Source of the DNA: Candidatus Polarisedimenticolia bacterium
GTDB taxonomy: Bacteria; Acidobacteriota; Polarisedimenticolia; Gp22-AA2
DNA: 64,000 nt
Reading direction: 5' to 3'
NCBI GenBank assembly: GCA_036001465.1
Contig: DASYUH010000086.1
Span: forward strand, 18,703 to 82,702
This document shows positions 60,841 to 64,000 of this stretch, in pieces. Both the position numbers and the translations under genes were made by a program. The notes beneath the pieces were generated by a model. The model did no database searches. It was not told the DNA's origin and saw only the letters and a list, made by a program, of their open reading frames with translations. Every line of letters starts with the position of its first letter. Position 1 is the first letter of the stretch.

Positions 60841-62354
60841 CGCCGCCGCGCGTCCGATTCGCCCCCTCGCCGACCGGAGAACTCCACGTCGGCAACGCGC
60901 GCACGGCGCTGTTCAACTGGCTGTTCGCCCGCCGTCACCGCGGCGTGCTCATCCTGCGCGTCGAGGACACCGACGCGGCCCGGTCGCGGCCGGATCACGA
61001 GACGCGTCTTCTGGACGACCTCCGCTGGCTCGGGCTCGGCTGGGACGAGGGCGTGGACGAGGGCGGGGAGAACGGCCCGTACCGGCAGTCGGAAAGGCTG
61101 TCCCTCTACCAGGACAAGGCGGACGACCTGATCGGGCGCGGATTGGCCTATCCCTGCTTCTGCTCGCAGCAGATGCTGGAAGAGGAGCGCGCCGCCCAGC
61201 GGGAGGCGGGGCGGGCCTCGCTCTATCCCGGCCGATGCCGGCGGATTCCCAGAGACGAGGCGGCGCGTCGGCGCGCCGCCGAGCCGGCCGCCGTGCGTTT
61301 CAACGTGGGGGCGGCCGCGGCGGGGGACACGTCGATTGCTTTCGAGGACCTGGTGCACGGCGAGGTGCGATTCCCGATGTCGCAGATCGGGGACTTCGTG
61401 ATCCTGAGACGGGACGGCTGGCCGTCGTACAACTTCGCGGTCGTGGTGGATGATCTGCAGATGCGAGTGAGCCACGTGATCCGGGGGGACGATCACCTGT
61501 CGAACACACCGCGCCAGCTCCTGGTATACGGCGGGCTCCGGGCGCCCGCTCTCCCCCGCTTCGCCCACCTGCCCCTCATCGCCGGCCCCGGCGGCGCGCC
61601 GCTGAGCAAGCGCGAGGGCGCGGCCTCCCTGGCCTGGTTCCGCGAGGAAGGGTATCCGCCCGAGGCCCTGATGAACTATCTCGCGCTCCTGGGCTGGTCG
61701 CCTCCGGGCGGCCAGGATCTCCTGACGAAGGAGGAGCTGGTGGCCCAGTTCGGATTCGATCGCGTGTCGCGCGCCCCGGCGATCTTCGACCGCCCGAAGC
61801 TCGACGCGCTCGCGGCGCGGCACATGGCTCGCCTCCCGGCGGATCGGCTGGTGGACCTGGCGTCCGAGCAGCTGCGGAGGGCGGGGTACCTGCCCGCCGA
61901 GCTTCCGGCCGGCGCCCGGGAATGGATCGGCCGATTGGCGCTTCTCTACGCCGAGAGGCTGCCGAGGATGAGCAACCTGCCGACGGACGCCTCGGTGCTG
62001 TTCGATTTCGCGCCTCCGAAGAGCCTGGCCGACCCGGAGGTCCGCCAGGCGCTTCTCGATCCCCGATCGCGCGGCGTCATCGAGGCCCTGGCGCGGCGCC
62101 TGGGGGAGGAGCCTCTGACGGCCCCGCGGTTCCAGGCCCTGGCCGACGAGGTCCGCAGGGAGACCGGAGCGAAAGGCAGGGACCTCTACCACCCGATCCG
62201 GATCGCACTCACCGGAAGCCCCTCCGGCCCCGAGATGGTGAAGTTCCTCCCGGTGATCGAGGAGGGGAGCCGGCTGCCTCTGCCGCGGCCGATCGTGCCG
62301 TGCGCCGAGCGGGCGCGTTCTCTGCTCGCCGCCACCCGGGCGAGCACCTCGTGA
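60837..62354 (+). CDS. gltX: glutamyl-tRNA synthetase
   Basis: GltX charges tRNA-Glu (and in many bacteria tRNA-Gln). The 505-residue protein has the class I HIGH-type motif in FAPSPTGELHVGNARTALF, VLRVEDTD-type residues (LRVEDTDAARSRP), a CFCSQQ zinc/anticodon-proximal segment near residue 110, the DHLSNTPRQLLVYGG region and the KMSKS-type loop PLSKREGA near 260, followed by the C-terminal anticodon-binding helical domain. The ATG overlaps the ispF stop and its own stop overlaps the rlmB start. Whether it is discriminating cannot be told here. Confidence 0.95.
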   Translation: MTPPRVRFAPSPTGELHVGNARTALFNWLFARRHRGVLILRVEDTDAARSRPDHETRLLDDLRWLGLGWDEGVDEGGENGPYRQSERLSLYQDKADDLIGRGLAYPCFCSQQMLEEERAAQREAGRASLYPGRCRRIPRDEAARRRAAEPAAVRFNVGAAAAGDTSIAFEDLVHGEVRFPMSQIGDFVILRRDGWPSYNFAVVVDDLQMRVSHVIRGDDHLSNTPRQLLVYGGLRAPALPRFAHLPLIAGPGGAPLSKREGAASLAWFREEGYPPEALMNYLALLGWSPPGGQDLLTKEELVAQFGFDRVSRAPAIFDRPKLDALAARHMARLPADRLVDLASEQLRRAGYLPAELPAGAREWIGRLALLYAERLPRMSNLPTDASVLFDFAPPKSLADPEVRQALLDPRSRGVIEALARRLGEEPLTAPRFQALADEVRRETGAKGRDLYHPIRIALTGSPSGPEMVKFLPVIEEGSRLPLPRPIVPCAERARSLLAATRASTS

Positions 62355-63121
62355 CCGACCTGGTGTTCGGGATTCACCCGGTCCTCGAGGCCCTGCAGGC
62401 GGGGCGGCGCACCGTCACCCGGGTGGTCATTGCGGCGTCCCGGCACGATGCGCGGATGCGGCAGATCGTCGAGGCGGGGCGCAAGGCGGGGGTCCCCGTC
62501 CAGTTCCAGCCGGATCGCGCCGTCGACCGCCTCGCGGGCGGAGAGGCGCACCAGGGGGTCGTCGCGTTCATGGCCGGCGCGGCCTACGCCGATGCCGAGG
62601 GGCTTTTGGCGTCCGCCGGTCCCCGGACGCTCTTCGTGGTTCTCGACGGAGTCGAGGATCCCCGCAACCTCGGGGCCGTGATCAGGACGGCCGCCGCTGC
62701 CGGGGCCGACGGCCTGTTCCTGCCCGAGCGCGGGGCGGCTGGCCTGACTCCGGTCGCCGTCAAGGCCTCCGCCGGCCTCGCCGAGCGCCTGCCGGTGGCC
62801 CGGGTCACCAACATCGTCGCTCTGCTCAAGTCCATGAAGGAGAAGAATATCTGGGTCGCCGGTGTGGACCAGGAAGGGGCCACTCCCTGGACGTCGTTCG
62901 ACCTGACCGTTCCCCTGGCGCTGGTCCTCGGGGGGGAGGGACGCGGCCTGAGGCGGCTGGCCCGGGAGACGTGTGACGTGGTCCTGTCGGTCCCTCTGGC
63001 CGCGGGGGTCGAGTCGCTGAACCTGGCGGTGGCGGCCGGCGTCGTCCTGTTCGAGGCGGTGCGCCAGAGGCGCGGGAAGGGGGCCGGGCCGGTCGGGAGC
63101 GGGCCGCAGGAGGCTCGATAG
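62351..63121 (+). CDS. rlmB: 23S rRNA 2'-O-ribose methyltransferase RlmB (TrmH family)
   Basis: This SPOUT-class methyltransferase is of the RlmB/TrmH type. The 256-residue protein has an N-terminal substrate-binding domain (LVFGIHPVLEALQAGRRTV), VVLDGVEDPRNLGAVIRTA (motif 1) near residue 97, LALVLGGEGRGLR (motif 2) near 195 and LSVPLAAGVESLNLAVAAGVVLFE (motif 3), which together make the trefoil-knot SAM site. RlmB methylates G2251 in 23S rRNA; other SpoU members are possible. It starts at a GTG in an overlap with the gltX stop. Confidence 0.92.
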   Translation: MTDLVFGIHPVLEALQAGRRTVTRVVIAASRHDARMRQIVEAGRKAGVPVQFQPDRAVDRLAGGEAHQGVVAFMAGAAYADAEGLLASAGPRTLFVVLDGVEDPRNLGAVIRTAAAAGADGLFLPERGAAGLTPVAVKASAGLAERLPVARVTNIVALLKSMKEKNIWVAGVDQEGATPWTSFDLTVPLALVLGGEGRGLRRLARETCDVVLSVPLAAGVESLNLAVAAGVVLFEAVRQRRGKGAGPVGSGPQEAR

Positions 63122-63139
63122 AATTTTAGGACAGGCATC

Positions 63140-63168
63140 TTGCGGCCCGTGTAAATGCATGCTACCAT
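63140..63168 (+). promoter_or_regulatory. promoter of the tRNA-tuf operon
   Basis: TTGCGG (63140-63145) and TACCAT (63163-63168) have a 17-base spacer, in an AT-richer stretch after rlmB. The start near 63175 lies about 8 bases before the first tRNA. The -35 is poor, and the promoter could be helped by other elements. Confidence 0.45.
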
Positions 63169-63182
63169 TCGGCGTTTGTCAA

Positions 63183-63258
63183 GCTGGCGTAGCTCAGCGG
63201 GTAGAGCAGCTGATTTGTAATCAGCCGGTCGGGGGTTCAAATCCCTTCGCCAGCTCCA
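63183..63258 (+). tRNA. tRNA-Thr (anticodon TGT)
   Basis: The 7-base acceptor stem GCTGGCG pairs with CGCCAGC, the anticodon stem-loop GCTGA-TTTGTAA-TCAGC gives anticodon TGT (reads ACA), and the T-loop is TTCAAAT. The 3' CCA is encoded at 63256-63258. It equals E. coli thrU in identity and operon position. Confidence 0.97.
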
Positions 63259-63274
63259 GCCCGCGGGAGCGGGC
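63259..63274 (+). other. GC hairpin between tRNA-Thr and tRNA-Tyr
   Basis: GCCCGC-GGGA-GCGGGC forms a 6-base-pair stem directly after the CCA of tRNA-Thr and is followed by GTTTGTGTTT. The T-run is broken, so it may act as a partial terminator, a processing signal or a spacer structure. Function is inference. Confidence 0.45.
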
Positions 63275-63336
63275 GTTTGTGTTTCTACGCCGCCGTTTCA
63301 GGGAACGGTTCTGGTCGCGGACGGCGGTGCTTCCGT

Positions 63337-63422
63337 GGGGAGATTCCCGAGCGGTCAAAGGGAGCAGACTGTAAATCTGCCGCCGTAGTGCTTCGGAGGT
63401 TCGAATCCTCCTCTCCCCACCA
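63337..63422 (+). tRNA. tRNA-Tyr (anticodon GTA)
   Basis: The acceptor stem GGGGAGA pairs with TCTCCCC, the anticodon loop CTGTAAA gives GTA, and the long variable arm (class II tRNA) makes 86 bases in all. CCA is encoded at 63420-63422. It equals E. coli tyrU in position. Confidence 0.97.
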
Positions 63423-63586
63423 CCCTGGCGGTGCGTCGGACGGAGATCGGGTGGCGGAGATCGGGCGCGCCTCGGCGAGGACGGCGCGAGGGCAAGGCGG
63501 CACGAGAGGAACTGGACGGGGGGACGGCGGCTGCGGCGAGGCGCCAGTGGCGCGATGGATCTTCACCCCAGCCGATCGCAGGCAAC

Positions 63587-63661
63587 GCGGGAGTAGCTCA
63601 GGGGTAGAGCATCAGCCTTCCAAGCTGAGGGTCGCGGGTTCGAATCCCGTTTCCCGCTCCA
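63587..63661 (+). tRNA. tRNA-Gly (anticodon TCC)
   Basis: The acceptor stem GCGGGAG pairs with TTCCCGC, with one G-T wobble. The anticodon stem-loop TCAGC-CTTCCAA-GCTGA gives TCC (reads GGA), and the T-arm loop is TTCGAAT. CCA is encoded at 63659-63661. It equals E. coli glyT in position. Confidence 0.96.
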
Positions 63662-63676
63662 TCGCTTCATTCCCGG

Positions 63677-63751
<75 letters not shown>

Positions 63752-63767
63752 CCTTTCGGACGATCAA

Positions 63768-63783
63768 GGGCGCTCGGGCGCCC
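63768..63783 (+). other. tetraloop hairpin in the tuf leader
   Basis: GGGCGC-TCGG-GCGCCC is a perfect 6-base-pair stem with a TCGG tetraloop in the 108-base spacer between the last tRNA and tuf. It lacks a T-run, so it is not an intrinsic terminator. It could mark the boundary for RNase processing of the tRNA-mRNA precursor; that is inference. Confidence 0.4.
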
Positions 63784-63859
63784 CGGAGGCCCGCCGGCGC
63801 GGGCGCGATGAGGATGGACGAGGCCGCGAGGACGCGTCCGCGGTCATCGGAGGATCGAG

Positions 63860-64000
63860 ATGGGTAAAGAGAAATTTCAGAGGACGAAGCCGCACGTGAA
63901 CGTGGGGACGATTGGTCACGTGGACCACGGGAAGACGACGCTGACGTCGGCGATCACGATGGTGCTGAACAAGAAGTTCCCGAAGATTCTGGTGCGGTCG
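63860..64000 (+). CDS. tuf: elongation factor Tu, 3'-truncated by window edge
   Basis: EF-Tu delivers aminoacyl-tRNA to the ribosome. The 47 residues present read [20 protein letters not shown] and then [17 protein letters not shown], the universal start of EF-Tu with its P-loop [14 protein letters not shown] lies 5 bases before the ATG at 63860. The gene runs off the window's right edge. Directly after the four tRNA genes, it reproduces the E. coli thrU-tyrU-glyT-thrT-tufB order. Confidence 0.97.
   Translation, partial: MGKEKFQRTKPHVNVGTIGHVDHGKTTLTSAITMVLNKKFPKILVRS

Noticed and set aside
59394..62192. A 932-codon open frame on the minus strand across frr-ispD-ispF-gltX
   Set aside because: It spans four well-defined genes and shows no domain; antisense shadow.

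Overview
The window is GC-rich throughout, and every gene I can support lies on the plus strand. Short intergenic spacers, many ATGA/GTGA stop-start overlaps and frequent GTG/TTG starts suggest long co-directional operons. The GspG-like PilA, the myxobacterial/Geobacter-like pil gene order and a small acidic protein that I recall from acidobacterial genomes point to a Gram-negative, motile or surface-attached bacterium. Acidobacteriota is the best guess and a deltaproteobacterial relative the alternative; lineage is inference only.

Layout. (1) 1-4739: end of a Pro/Ala-rich TPR protein, a roadblock/LC7 protein, accB-accC, aroK, a metallophosphatase and two small unknown genes. (2) 4740-17159: an AT-rich promoter island, then pilB-pilT-pilC-pilS-pilR, two large multi-pass membrane proteins (YfhO-type and GT-C-like), and pilA with its own sigma-54 promoter and intrinsic terminator. 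(3) 17213-38054: two O-antigen-ligase-like (Wzy_C) proteins, then a 17 kb surface-glycan cluster with its own promoter: two AsnB-type amidotransferases, five GT4 glycosyltransferases, a heparinase II/III-like protein, a fused MDR/Gfo-Idh oxidoreductase, a WecA-type initiating transferase and a UGM-like FAD protein. (4) 38062-43532: an ABC ATPase, an ABC-2 permease, a TPR protein, prepilin peptidase pilD and a PAS histidine kinase. (5) 43543-52080: a second sigma-54 promoter and the minor pilin genes fimT/gspH, pilV, pilW (with fibronectin-III-like domains) and pilX, then a coiled-coil exported protein, an NtrC-type regulator lacking its DNA-binding domain, and a short second FimT. (6) 52106-55534: a cyclic-2,3-diphosphoglycerate-synthetase-like P-loop protein, carbamate kinase and ornithine carbamoyltransferase. 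(7) 55543-64000: rplM-rpsI-rpsB-tsf-pyrH-frr-ispD-ispF-gltX-rlmB, then tRNA-Thr(TGT)-Tyr(GTA)-Gly(TCC)-Thr(GGT)-tuf, with tuf cut by the window edge.

How the parts fit. Regions 2, 4 and 5 form one type IV pilus locus whose order (pilB T C S R A, ABC genes, pilD) matches the Myxococcus xanthus pil cluster as I remember it, but with glycan genes inserted between pilA and the ABC genes. Near-consensus sigma-54 promoters stand before pilA and before the minor pilins, and PilS/PilR plus a second kinase/activator pair are encoded in the same locus, so pilin supply is probably controlled by sigma-54. Four multi-pass proteins of glycosyl-transfer type flank pilA, which raises the possibility that pilin is glycosylated. 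The pilMNOPQ alignment and secretin genes and pilY1 are not in this window. I saw no insertion sequence, phage gene, CRISPR array, rRNA or replication origin.
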